The notes beneath the pieces were generated by a model. It saw only the letters and a list, made by a program, of their open reading frames with translations, was not told the origin of the DNA and searched no databases. A stretch of 15,333 nucleotides of DNA from JBEKHI01 sp050012355 (lineage in GTDB: Bacteria > Actinomycetota > Actinomycetes > Streptosporangiales > Streptosporangiaceae). Both the position numbers and the translations under genes were made by a program. The stretch's first letter is position 1, and the number at the start of each line of letters is the position of its first letter. Of this stretch, positions 7,133 through 13,449 are shown in pieces. Location of the stretch: NCBI GenBank assembly GCA_050012355.1, contig JBEKHI010000185.1:1-15333 (forward strand), written 5' to 3'.

Positions 7133-7192
7133 CCGTAGCGGACCTTCTGAGAACTACGTGAAACACGAAAAATCGTATTATGTCCGCTACGG
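7133..7192. repeat. 11-bp inverted repeat around an AT-rich spacer
   Basis: CCGTAGCGGAC (7133-7143) and its exact reverse complement GTCCGCTACGG (7182-7192) flank 38 AT-rich bases. Inside the spacer are two mutually exclusive small hairpins: CGTG-AAA-CACG (7157-7167) and ACGA-AAAA-TCGT (7165-7176). If transcribed, it could fold into a long structured RNA; otherwise it could be a paired protein-binding site. Confidence 0.75.
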
Positions 7193-7307
7193 CCGATTCG
7201 GCATCCCTTGTAACGACGGTAACACCGGGCTTGCCGAGTCTCCCTGGCCAGCCCATCGGGCCAATTTTTCGTGGGATTGCACCGAAGGATATTGCGGAGA
7301 AGGCCGG

Positions 7308-7335
7308 TTGACTCATAACCTGTGTTTCACAGATT
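7308..7335 (+). promoter_or_regulatory. Possible promoter of the RsbW-like ATPase gene
   Basis: TTGACT (7308-7313) and CAGATT (7330-7335) are separated by 16 nt and resemble a housekeeping actinomycete promoter. They sit about 88 bp before the ATG at 7424. Assigned by visual match only. Confidence 0.35.
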
Positions 7336-7423
7336 CAGACTCGAAATCCCGGTATCGTGAGTTGCGCGTAGCTTCCACGACTCACGCGCCGGGACAACTA
7401 AGTACAGCCGGAGGCGCCAAGCT

Positions 7424-8266
7424 ATGAACGGGTCGCGGTCGGTCGGGGACGGTAGGTGCCTGGCATGGCCGCTTCCTGCAGACGCGACCTGCGCAAAGGT
7501 GGCGCGTCGCTCGTTCACAGCTGCGGTGGCTGATCTGCGGCTGCCAGACGAGATAATCGAAGACGGCATCCTGATGGCCAGCGAGCTGGCCGCCAACACG
7601 CTGCATGCGCGCGGCTGCGGGGGCGGTGGTCAGCGAGACCTTGAGGACGCTGGGGACGGGCCTGGACCTCTGCCCGCCTGCCCCGAAATGTGGATGTACC
7701 TGCGTACGTCCGGTGCCGGCCGAGAGCTGGTCTGCAAGGTCTTCGACCGCAGCACCGGATGGCGGCGCGGGACCGTGCCGGCCCCCGGCACCCAGACGCG
7801 CGAGCCCGACGAGGACGACGGTGAGGGCGGCCGTGGCCTCGAGGTGGTGCACGAGCTGTCGGCTGGCCGCTGGGGCTTTCATCTGTCCCGTGGGCGGCTT
7901 GGCAGCGGCCGCGGCAAGGCCGTGTGGTTCGCCCAGCCGCTTCCGCAGTCGAAGTTCCCCGCGCAGCGGCGGAAGATGCCGGCTGGCGACGCGGCGCGTT
8001 ACCTGCAAGCGGCGCTCGACGCGCGCGGCTTCGCGGGAAGGCTAGTACGGGCCGACGACCCCACTGGGGACATGTCGGTGGTTTCCGTCAGCGATGGGCT
8101 GGCGGTGTGGTGCCGGGCGGGCGTGGCCTGGCTCCGAATCCCTGGCCAGGAGGGGCTGTCTTGGTCCTTCGACGATCTCGTCGAGGTGGCTGAGCAGGCG
8201 GTCAGGGCACATGAGGAGCTGGGCCACGACCGTCCACATCTGGTTACCGCGGAGGCCGCGCACTAA
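7424..8266 (+). CDS. RsbW-like ATP-binding protein (anti-sigma-type HATPase) with extra C-terminal domain
   Basis: A soluble protein of 280 residues. The first 170 form a HATPase_c_2 domain of the anti-sigma regulatory kinase type: the N-box helix LMASELAANTL (50-60, with E54 and N58), the G1-like loop KVFDRSTGW (105-113) and the G2 glycine loop GEGGRGLEVV (133-142). A loop of low complexity rich in Gly and acidic residues (about 63-85 and 120-137) interrupts it. Residues from about 185 to 268 form a second module (ARYLQAALDARGF, then WLRIPGQEGLSWSFDDLVEV) that I do not recognise. GGAGG at 7410-7414 supports the ATG. Such ATPases commonly accompany XRE/DUF5753 and DUF397 genes in AbaA/WhiJ-type loci, as here. 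Kinase activity on an anti-anti-sigma partner is an inference from the family. Confidence 0.85.
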   Translation: MNGSRSVGDGRCLAWPLPADATCAKVARRSFTAAVADLRLPDEIIEDGILMASELAANTLHARGCGGGGQRDLEDAGDGPGPLPACPEMWMYLRTSGAGRELVCKVFDRSTGWRRGTVPAPGTQTREPDEDDGEGGRGLEVVHELSAGRWGFHLSRGRLGSGRGKAVWFAQPLPQSKFPAQRRKMPAGDAARYLQAALDARGFAGRLVRADDPTGDMSVVSVSDGLAVWCRAGVAWLRIPGQEGLSWSFDDLVEVAEQAVRAHEELGHDRPHLVTAEAAH

Positions 8267-8272
8267 CCCGCT

Positions 8273-9190
8273 TTAGCGCGCGGCCGGGATCCGTGCGTAC
8301 GTGTCGAGCACTAGCGACCAGAAGCCATCCGTGTCGAGTTCCATCCCCACCGAGGCGTTCGGGTCCCCCGCATCGAAGTCGGTGACCGTCATACCGGAAC
8401 TCCACCGCCCGGCCGTCTCGACGTTCACCTTGCCAGGCCGCATACCGAATAGCGCGGGCTCCGCCAGGTAGACGACCGCGCACACGTCGTGCACGGCTGG
8501 GCCGGCTCCCTCGTTCGGGGCGTTGTACTGGGACAGCGCGGGCAGCAGCAGCCGCGAACCGAGGTCACCGAGCGAGGTCATCTTCTGCTGCACGTCCGGG
8601 GTGGCCCGGGCCAGCAGCGTGATGTCGAGCCCGATCATGTGCACCGTCCACCCGGCGTCGAACACGATCGCCGCGGCCTCCGGGTCCACCCAGATGTTGA
8701 ACTCGGCGGCCGGTGTCACGTTGCCCCGCCCTGTCGACCCGCCCATGATCGCGAAGGAGCGCGCCCACTCGGTGATCCGCGGCTCGCGCTTGACCGCGAG
8801 CGCGATGTTGGTCAGCGGCCCGGTGGCCACCAACGTGATCTCTCCGGGCCTGGCGGCGAGCGTGTCCGCGATGAAATCGGCCGCGTGCCCGGGCTCGGCG
8901 GCCCGCGACGGCTCCGGCAGCACCGCGCCGCCCAGCCCGGTCTCACCGTGCACCAGCCTGGCGTCATAGGCGGTACGCAGCAGCGGGCCCGAGGCCCCGG
9001 CCGTTACCGGCACCGACCCCGCCCCGACGAACTCGGCCACCGCCAGCGCGTTCCGCGTTGTCTTGGGCAGCGCGACGTTCCCCGCGACCGAGGTGATCCC
9101 GGCCAGTTCGATGTCCGGATGTCCCGCCGCGAACGTGATCGCCAGCGCGTCGTCGATCCCGGGATCGCAGTCAAGAATTATCGCCGTCAC
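8273..9190 (-). CDS. Nucleoside hydrolase (inosine/uridine-preferring family)
   Basis: A cytoplasmic 305-residue enzyme that cleaves ribonucleosides to base and ribose for salvage. Diagnostic is the N-terminal Ca2+-binding motif LDCDPGIDDALA (6-17) with the catalytic aspartates, followed by TSVAGNV (33-39), HGETGLGG (81-88), VATGPLTNIALA (121-132), AEFNIWVDPEAA (162-173) and the C-terminal metal ligand and catalytic pair HD (234-235) in AVHDVCAV. Substrate preference (pyrimidine, purine or broad) cannot be told. The GTG at 9190 has no Shine-Dalgarno. TAAAGT on the minus strand (plus 9197-9202) lies 6 nt before it, which fits leaderless translation. The gene converges with the ATPase gene, leaving only 6 bp between stop codons, and is divergent from glyA. 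Confidence 0.94.
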   Translation of the reverse strand: MTAIILDCDPGIDDALAITFAAGHPDIELAGITSVAGNVALPKTTRNALAVAEFVGAGSVPVTAGASGPLLRTAYDARLVHGETGLGGAVLPEPSRAAEPGHAADFIADTLAARPGEITLVATGPLTNIALAVKREPRITEWARSFAIMGGSTGRGNVTPAAEFNIWVDPEAAAIVFDAGWTVHMIGLDITLLARATPDVQQKMTSLGDLGSRLLLPALSQYNAPNEGAGPAVHDVCAVVYLAEPALFGMRPGKVNVETAGRWSSGMTVTDFDAGDPNASVGMELDTDGFWSLVLDTYARIPAAR

Positions 9191-9196
9191 AAGGCA

Positions 9197-9202
9197 ACTT
9201 TA
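9197..9202 (-). promoter_or_regulatory. Possible -10 element for leaderless nucleoside hydrolase transcript
   Basis: TAAAGT on the minus strand ends 6 nt before the GTG start. This fits the -10 pattern and the spacing for a transcript starting at the initiation codon. No matching -35 was found. The whole 77-bp gap to glyA (9191-9267) carries no other clear signal beyond the glyA ribosome binding site. Confidence 0.3.
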
Positions 9203-9267
9203 CTGAACGTAGCCCAGGTAGCCCCCATGCCCCTGCGGACTGTAGCCTCAAGCCGAGGAGGTCACCC

Positions 9268-10539
9268 ATGCACCAGCCGCCGATTGCCAGGGTCGAGGCC
9301 GAGGACCCGGAGATCGCAGCACTCATCAACTCCGAAGCGCAGCGTCAGCACGACAAGATCCGGCTCATCCCATCGGAGAACTACGTCTCGCAGGCTGTTC
9401 TCGAGGCCGCCGGAACCGTGCTCACGAACAAGTACTCCGAGGGGTACCCGGGACGGCGTTACTACGAGGGCCAGCAGTTCATCGACCCGATCGAGACGAT
9501 TGCCAGGGACCGGGCCAAGGCCCTGTTCGGCGTGGACCACGCTAACGTGCAGCCGTACTCGGGGTCGCCGGCCAACCTCGCCGTCTACCTGGCCTTCGCC
9601 CAGCCAGGCGACACGATCATGGGCATGTCGCTGCCGATGGGCGGCCACCTGACCCACGGCGCGGGGGTGGCGGTGTCCGGCAAGTGGTTCAACGCGGTGC
9701 GCTACGGCGTGCGGGCCGACACCGGACGGGTGGACCTGGACCAGGTGCGGGACCTCGCGCTCGAGCACCGGCCAAAGATCATGTTCTGCGGCGGTACGGC
9801 GATCCCGCGTACCGTGGACTTCAAGGCGTTCGCGCAGATCGCCGCCGAGGCGGGGACGCTGCTCGTCGCGGACATCGCGCATATCGCCGGGCTGATCGCG
9901 GGCGGCGCGCACCCGTCCCCGGTCGGCTACGTCCCGGTGATCACGACCACCACGCACAAGACGTTGCGCGGGCCTCGAGGCGCGATGATCATGACCGACG
10001 CCGAGCACGCCAGCCCGATCGACAAGGCTGTGTTCCCCGGCCTGCAGGGCGGTCCGCACAACCACACCACCGCGGCCATCGCGGTCGCGCTGCGTGAGGC
10101 GTCGCAGCCGGACTTCCCGGACTACGCTCATCAGGTGGTGGCCAACGCGAAGGCACTCGCCGACGCGCTGCTGGCGCATGGTTACGACCTGGTCTCCGGC
10201 GGGACCGACAACCACCTGATCCTGATCGACCTGACTTCCAAGGGCATCGCGGGCAAGCCGGCCGCCAAGGCACTCGACAAGGCCGGGATCGAGCTGAACT
10301 TCAACACCGTCCCGTTCGACAAGCGCAAGCCCCTCGACCCTTCAGGGCTGCGGCTCGGTAGCCCGGCGATCACCACCCGCGGGCTGCGCGAGCAGGACAT
10401 GCCCGCCATCGCCGCGTGGATAGACGCCGCGATCGCGGCCGGAGCCAAGGAGGACGACGCGACCCTTGAGCGCATCGCCGTCGAGGTCCGCGAGTTCCTG
10501 CACAATTTCCCGATGCCGGGCTGGTCGCCCCAGCCTTAA
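9268..10539 (+). CDS. glyA: Serine hydroxymethyltransferase
   Basis: A PLP-dependent cytoplasmic enzyme interconverting serine and glycine with tetrahydrofolate, the main source of one-carbon units. The 423 residues match the usual bacterial length. Visible motifs are LIPSENYVSQAVLEA (33-47), LTNKYSEGYPGRRYYEG (52-68), VQPYSGSPANLAVY, the PLP-lysine site VITTTTHKTLRGPRGAM with K231, and the folate/tetramer segment FPGLQGGPHNHTTAAIAVA. DIAHIAGLIAGG supplies the PLP-nitrogen aspartate and the preceding histidine region. GAGGAGGT at 9255-9262 places the ATG at 9268 with 5-nt spacing. No glycine riboswitch is visible in the short leader. Its 3' end is overlapped on the other strand by the reading frame of a TetR remnant. 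The gene is intact. Confidence 0.97.
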   Translation: MHQPPIARVEAEDPEIAALINSEAQRQHDKIRLIPSENYVSQAVLEAAGTVLTNKYSEGYPGRRYYEGQQFIDPIETIARDRAKALFGVDHANVQPYSGSPANLAVYLAFAQPGDTIMGMSLPMGGHLTHGAGVAVSGKWFNAVRYGVRADTGRVDLDQVRDLALEHRPKIMFCGGTAIPRTVDFKAFAQIAAEAGTLLVADIAHIAGLIAGGAHPSPVGYVPVITTTTHKTLRGPRGAMIMTDAEHASPIDKAVFPGLQGGPHNHTTAAIAVALREASQPDFPDYAHQVVANAKALADALLAHGYDLVSGGTDNHLILIDLTSKGIAGKPAAKALDKAGIELNFNTVPFDKRKPLDPSGLRLGSPAITTRGLREQDMPAIAAWIDAAIAAGAKEDDATLERIAVEVREFLHNFPMPGWSPQP

Positions 10540-10899
10540 CTCGGTGACTCCCTTGATAAGCCGGTAGAGGTCGGCTAGGTCGGCGTCGAACTCGGCGTCC
10601 CATGACCATGGGGCGTCGAGCAGCGGGCCGAGCTTATGGTGCGCGGGCAGTTCCGCTTCGGCGAGCTGCCCGCGTTTTTCTCTGGTGCCAAGCGTGCCCG
10701 CGGCGAACCGGCCCCCGGCCTCGGATACCGCGTAGCCGACGATGACCGTGCTCACCAGGCGCTCGATCCGCGCGACCTCCCGGGGCGGCACGCCCGCGTC
10801 GAGCAGCGCCGCGTAGATCGCGTCCACCACCCGCAGTCCGTCCGGCGTGACGCTCGGCCTGGTGTAGATCAGCGGCACCGCAGTCGGATGCCGTCGCGC
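10537..10899 (-). pseudogene. TetR-family regulator remnant (C-terminal domain only)
   Basis: On the minus strand about 120 codons read like the ligand-binding C-terminal domain of a TetR/AcrR regulator: RRHPTAVPLIYTRPSVTPDG, then LRVVDAIYAALLDAGVPPRE, LVSTVIVGYAVSE, and after a loop FDADLADLYRLIKGV. The N-terminal helix-turn-helix (roughly 100 residues) is missing. The homology stops at about 10899, immediately next to the palindromic element at 10904-10959. The frame stays open through the element to a start at 11016, and at the other end into the antisense of glyA to 10342, so it has no natural stop after the domain. A protein made from this frame would lack DNA binding. It probably once faced the tam operon divergently and lost its 5' half. 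Residue-level homology is judged by eye. Confidence 0.6.
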
Positions 10900-10903
10900 G
10901 CGA

Positions 10904-10959
10904 GCCCATCGATGTCCCATCGCTGGGCCTATACCGCCAGCGATGGGACATCCATGGGG
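10904..10959. repeat. 56-bp palindromic element, copy 2, beside the TetR remnant
   Basis: The right arm CGATGGGACATCCATGGGG (10941-10959) is identical to that of copy 1. The left arm (10904-10922) matches it at 17 of 19 positions. The core CTGGGCCTATACCGCCAG differs from copy 1 at 4 of 18 positions and extends the stem by four pairs (CTGG with CCAG). It sits between the TetR remnant and the tam operator, outside intact coding sequence. Five of its six reading frames contain no stop (four of six in copy 1), which would make coding insertion tolerable. Confidence 0.9.
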
Positions 10960-11002
10960 TCGGGTGGGGCCCCGCCCGTGGCGCGAGGGACCGGGCGAGG
11001 TG

Positions 11003-11020
11003 TATCTTGATATCAAGATA
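11003..11020. promoter_or_regulatory. Perfect 18-bp palindromic operator in front of tam
   Basis: TATCTTGATATCAAGATA is identical to its own reverse complement and ends 3 bp before the tam Shine-Dalgarno (GGAGGT, 11024-11029), so a bound protein would block transcription start. Length and symmetry suit a MarR/UrtR-type dimer. In Streptomyces coelicolor the MarR-family TamR controls a divergent tam gene. No intact regulator gene is adjacent here, only the TetR remnant, so the cognate protein must be encoded elsewhere. Confidence 0.75.
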
Positions 11021-11036
11021 GTTGGAGGTGGTGGAG

Positions 11037-11804
11037 ATGGCGGATATCTGGTCCCCTGAGCAGTACGCGGCGTATGGCGATCATCGCAAGCGGCCGTACC
11101 ACGAGTTGCTCGCGCGTGTCGGGGCGAAGGAACCGCGACTGGTAACCGATCTGGGGTGCGGACCCGGCGAGATGACGGCGGAGATCGCTAACCGCTGGCC
11201 GGACGCCAAAGTCACCGGCGTCGACAACTCGGCGGCGATGATCGAGGCGGCTCGGCGGTACGTGACCGACCGGGTGAGTTTCCGGCTGGAGGACATCGCC
11301 GCGTGGCGGCCACAGCAGCCGCAGGACCTGATCGTGTCGAACGCCGCGTTGCAGTGGGTCCGGGGACACCGGGATCTGCTGCCCGGATGGGCCGAGACAC
11401 TCAAGCCCGGTGGCTGGCTAGCGTTTCAGGTGCCAGGCAACTTTGAGACGCCGAGTCACGTGCTGCTACGGGAACTGTGCGAAGCGCGCGGCCTGAAGGC
11501 GACGACGCGGTTTGACCCGGTCGCCGAGCCGGGGGAGTACCTGGAGATCCTAGCCGACGCGGGCTGCGTGGTGGACGCGTGGGAGACCACCTACCAGCAG
11601 GTGCTCAGCGGCCACGATGCGGTGCTCGAATGGACCAAGGGCACCGCGCTCCGCCCGGTGCTCGCCGCGCTGGACACCGAGGAGGAGCGCGAGGACTTCC
11701 TCGACCAGTATCGCAAGCTGCTCGCGGACGCCTACCCCGAGCGGCCCTACGGGACGGTGTTCCCGTTCCGCCGGATCTTCGTTGTCGCGCGGCGGATCTC
11801 ATGA
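11037..11804 (+). CDS. tam: Trans-aconitate 2-methyltransferase
   Basis: A class I SAM-dependent methyltransferase of 255 residues that esterifies trans-aconitate, a spontaneous by-product and inhibitor of aconitase and the TCA cycle. Motif I is LVTDLGCGPGEMTAEI (35-50), followed by VTGVDNSAAMIEAARR (59-74), the motif IV region DLIVSNAALQWV (97-108) and LKPGGWLAFQVPGNF (122-136). The middle and end resemble E. coli Tam (SHVLLRELCEARG, then GCVVDAWETTYQQ, and a final FPFRRIFVVARR). The ATG at 11037 is chosen over the in-frame TTG at 11022 because GGAGGT at 11024-11029 lies 7 nt before it. The stop overlaps the ATG of the VOC gene (ATGA). Expression is probably governed by the 18-bp palindrome upstream. 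Confidence 0.92.
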   Translation: MADIWSPEQYAAYGDHRKRPYHELLARVGAKEPRLVTDLGCGPGEMTAEIANRWPDAKVTGVDNSAAMIEAARRYVTDRVSFRLEDIAAWRPQQPQDLIVSNAALQWVRGHRDLLPGWAETLKPGGWLAFQVPGNFETPSHVLLRELCEARGLKATTRFDPVAEPGEYLEILADAGCVVDAWETTYQQVLSGHDAVLEWTKGTALRPVLAALDTEEEREDFLDQYRKLLADAYPERPYGTVFPFRRIFVVARRIS

Positions 11805-12181
11805 TCACCGGACTGCACCACGTACTGCTCGCGGCGCCGCCCGGCAGTGAGGACCTGATGCGGGGCTTCTACTCCGGAGTGCTGGGCCTGACGGAAACCG
11901 CGAAGCCGGAACGACTGGTCGCGCGCGGTGGCGTCTGGTTCACCGGACCCGGCCTCAACCTGCACATCGGGATCGAGGACCCGTTCCAGCCCGCCCGCAA
12001 GGCCCATCCCGGGATCCTCGTCGCCGACCTCGACGCGCTGGCCGGTGACCTGACCGCCGCCGGGTACCAGACGGTGCCTGACGACTTGCTGGAGATTCCC
12101 GGCGGGGAGACGTACCGCCGTTTCTACGTCAGCGATCCGGTACGTAACCGACTGGAGTTCCTTCAGCTTCGTCTCATATAG
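11801..12181 (+). CDS. VOC-fold (glyoxalase/bleomycin-resistance type) protein
   Basis: A 126-residue protein of the vicinal-oxygen-chelate superfamily: the start ITGLHHVLLAAP with H6/H7, FYSGVLGLTETAKPERL (23-39), a second module beginning HPGILVADLDALAGDL (69-84) and the final strand RNRLEFLQLRL with E119. Candidate metal ligands are H7, H69 and E119. The sub-function (lyase, dioxygenase or resistance protein) cannot be read from this. The ATG at 11801 overlaps the tam stop by 4 bp, so the two are translated together, which suggests action on a related small acid or ester. The next gene starts 47 bp later on the same strand. Confidence 0.88.
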   Translation: MITGLHHVLLAAPPGSEDLMRGFYSGVLGLTETAKPERLVARGGVWFTGPGLNLHIGIEDPFQPARKAHPGILVADLDALAGDLTAAGYQTVPDDLLEIPGGETYRRFYVSDPVRNRLEFLQLRLI

Positions 12182-12228
12182 CGATACACATTTGTCTACT
12201 ATCTGATACGCCGGTTAGGGTCATCCGC

Positions 12229-13449
12229 ATGGATGGCAACCGGCGCCGATGGCGCATTCTGGCACTGGGTATGGCGGCGCAGACTTCGAGCTGCGTGTTC
12301 CTTTACGGGCTGCCGTACCTGCTGCCGGAGCTGCGGCGCGGTTACCATCTCTCGCTCGGCGAGGCGAGCGTGCTGGTGTCCTGTCCGATGGTCGGCGTCG
12401 TGCTGGCGCTCATCGCGTGGGGCGCGGCGGCCGACCGATATGGCGAGCGGCTGGTCATCAGCAGCGGGCTGGTCATCGCGGCGGGTGCCCTGACCGGTGC
12501 GGCGTTCGCGGGGACAGCGGTCCGTACCGGAGTGCTGCTCGGCTGCGCGGGAGTCGGCGGCGCGTCGGTTAACGCGGCGAGCGGGCGCCTGGTCATGGGC
12601 TGGTTCGCGCCCGCCGAACGCGGTCTGGCGATGGGCGCCCGGCAGACCGCGCAGCCGCTCGGCACGATGATCGCCGCCGTGCTGCTACCCGCCGTGGGCG
12701 CGACCGCAGCAGGGATCCCAGCCGCGCTGCTCGTCTGCGCGGCGCTCTGCCTGGTGACAGCGACAACGGTCGCGTTCTTCACCGCCGACCCGCCGCGACC
12801 GGCAGCGAAGAACCTCCAGAAGGCCGCGAACCCGTACCGCACCGCCACGCTGTGGCGAATCCACGCCGCGAGCACGCTGCTGGTGGTGCCGCAGTTCGTC
12901 ACCACCGGGTTCGCGCTCGAGTACCTGGTGACGCAGCGCGGGTGGTCCATCCTGGCGGCCGGCCGGGTGATCGCCGCCGCGAACTTCGCCGGAGCGCTGA
13001 CCAGGGTGGCGGCGGGCTTGTGGTCGGACCGGACAGGCAGCAGGCTGCGCCCGATGCGCCAGCTCGCGATCGCGATCGCCGTCATCGTGGGGCTGACCGC
13101 GGTCGGCGCGGCGACCCGGACCGCACTGGCGGACGTCGCGCTGCTGGCCGCGGTCGCGCTATCGGTCAGCACCAACGGGCTGGCCTTCACCGCGGTCGCC
13201 GAGCTGGCGGGGATGTCCTGGGCCGGTCGCGCCCTCGGCGTGCAGAACACCGCTCAGAACATCGCCGCGGCGGCCACCCAGCCCGTGATGGCGGAGCTGA
13301 TCGGGGTGGCGGGTTACCCCGCGTCGTTTTGGTCAACTGCTTTGTTTCCGCTGGCGGCGGCGTTCGCTATCCCGCAACGTAGAACGTCCGTAGGATCTGT
13401 CGCTGTAGCAGCAGATCCTACGGACGTTCCAGTGAAACCGGCGAGCTAG
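12229..13449 (+). CDS. MFS transporter
   Basis: A 406-residue integral membrane protein of the major facilitator superfamily, with about twelve hydrophobic segments by eye. The loop between helices 2 and 3 has the motif-A-like GAAADRYGERLVIS (65-78), and WFAPAERGLAMGARQTAQPL (125-144) lies in the region between helices 4 and 5. The second half has the corresponding WSDRTGSRLRPMRQ loop. Substrate is unknown; closest in style to NarK/CynX-like or drug-type exporters. It follows tam and the VOC gene with a 47-bp gap and is plausibly in the same operon, though only a weak GGTTAGGG precedes the ATG. The last 23 or so codons are formed by a long palindrome (13382-13429), giving a hydrophilic tail. 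The stop codon overlaps that of the convergent phosphoesterase gene. Confidence 0.9.
   Translation: MDGNRRRWRILALGMAAQTSSCVFLYGLPYLLPELRRGYHLSLGEASVLVSCPMVGVVLALIAWGAAADRYGERLVISSGLVIAAGALTGAAFAGTAVRTGVLLGCAGVGGASVNAASGRLVMGWFAPAERGLAMGARQTAQPLGTMIAAVLLPAVGATAAGIPAALLVCAALCLVTATTVAFFTADPPRPAAKNLQKAANPYRTATLWRIHAASTLLVVPQFVTTGFALEYLVTQRGWSILAAGRVIAAANFAGALTRVAAGLWSDRTGSRLRPMRQLAIAIAVIVGLTAVGAATRTALADVALLAAVALSVSTNGLAFTAVAELAGMSWAGRALGVQNTAQNIAAAATQPVMAELIGVAGYPASFWSTALFPLAAAFAIPQRRTSVGSVAVAADPTDVPVKPAS
13382..13429. terminator. 18-bp perfect stem within the 3' end of the MFS gene, probable bidirectional terminator
   Basis: GAACGTCCGTAGGATCTG (13382-13399) and its exact reverse complement (13412-13429) enclose 12 nt that contain a nested GCT-GT-AGC. 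No T-run follows on either side. It lies where a terminator is needed: the two convergent genes have no gap between them. Because it is translated, it encodes the MFS tail TSVGSVAVAADPTDV. It could equally be an inserted palindromic repeat of a second family. Confidence 0.65.

Larger units (their letters stand above)
7027..7423. other. Non-coding gap of about 400 bp before the ATPase gene
   Basis: No credible gene was found. Open frames on both strands (7086-7427 plus, 7077-7316 minus) lack recognisable motifs and actinomycete-like third-position GC. Base composition is clearly lower in GC than the flanks, especially 7144-7181. The gap holds an 11-bp inverted repeat with a 38-bp spacer (7133-7192), the small hairpin GCCC-ATC-GGGC at 7251-7261 and a possible promoter at 7308-7335. 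It may be a regulatory leader or a degenerated remnant. Confidence 0.6.

Noticed and set aside
7086..7427. 113-codon plus-strand frame in the gap before the ATPase gene
   Set aside because: No ribosome binding site, no recognisable motif, codon use unlike the neighbours, and it overlaps the promoter region and the true ATPase start.
8489..9652. 387-codon plus-strand frame across the nucleoside hydrolase and the start of glyA
   Set aside because: It runs antisense to one convincing gene and out of frame through another, and its sequence is Arg/Pro-rich without family features.
9262..10215. 317-codon minus-strand frame opposite glyA
   Set aside because: Antisense shadow of a highly conserved gene; no motif.
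3084..10959. The two palindromes considered as a CRISPR array or as ends of one composite transposon
   Set aside because: Only two copies exist, about 7.8 kb apart, with ordinary chromosomal genes and no transposase between them.
10342..11016. Full 224-codon minus-strand frame as an intact regulator gene
   Set aside because: It lacks a helix-turn-helix, its first 40 or so codons derive from the operator region and the palindrome, and its last 65 or so are antisense to glyA.
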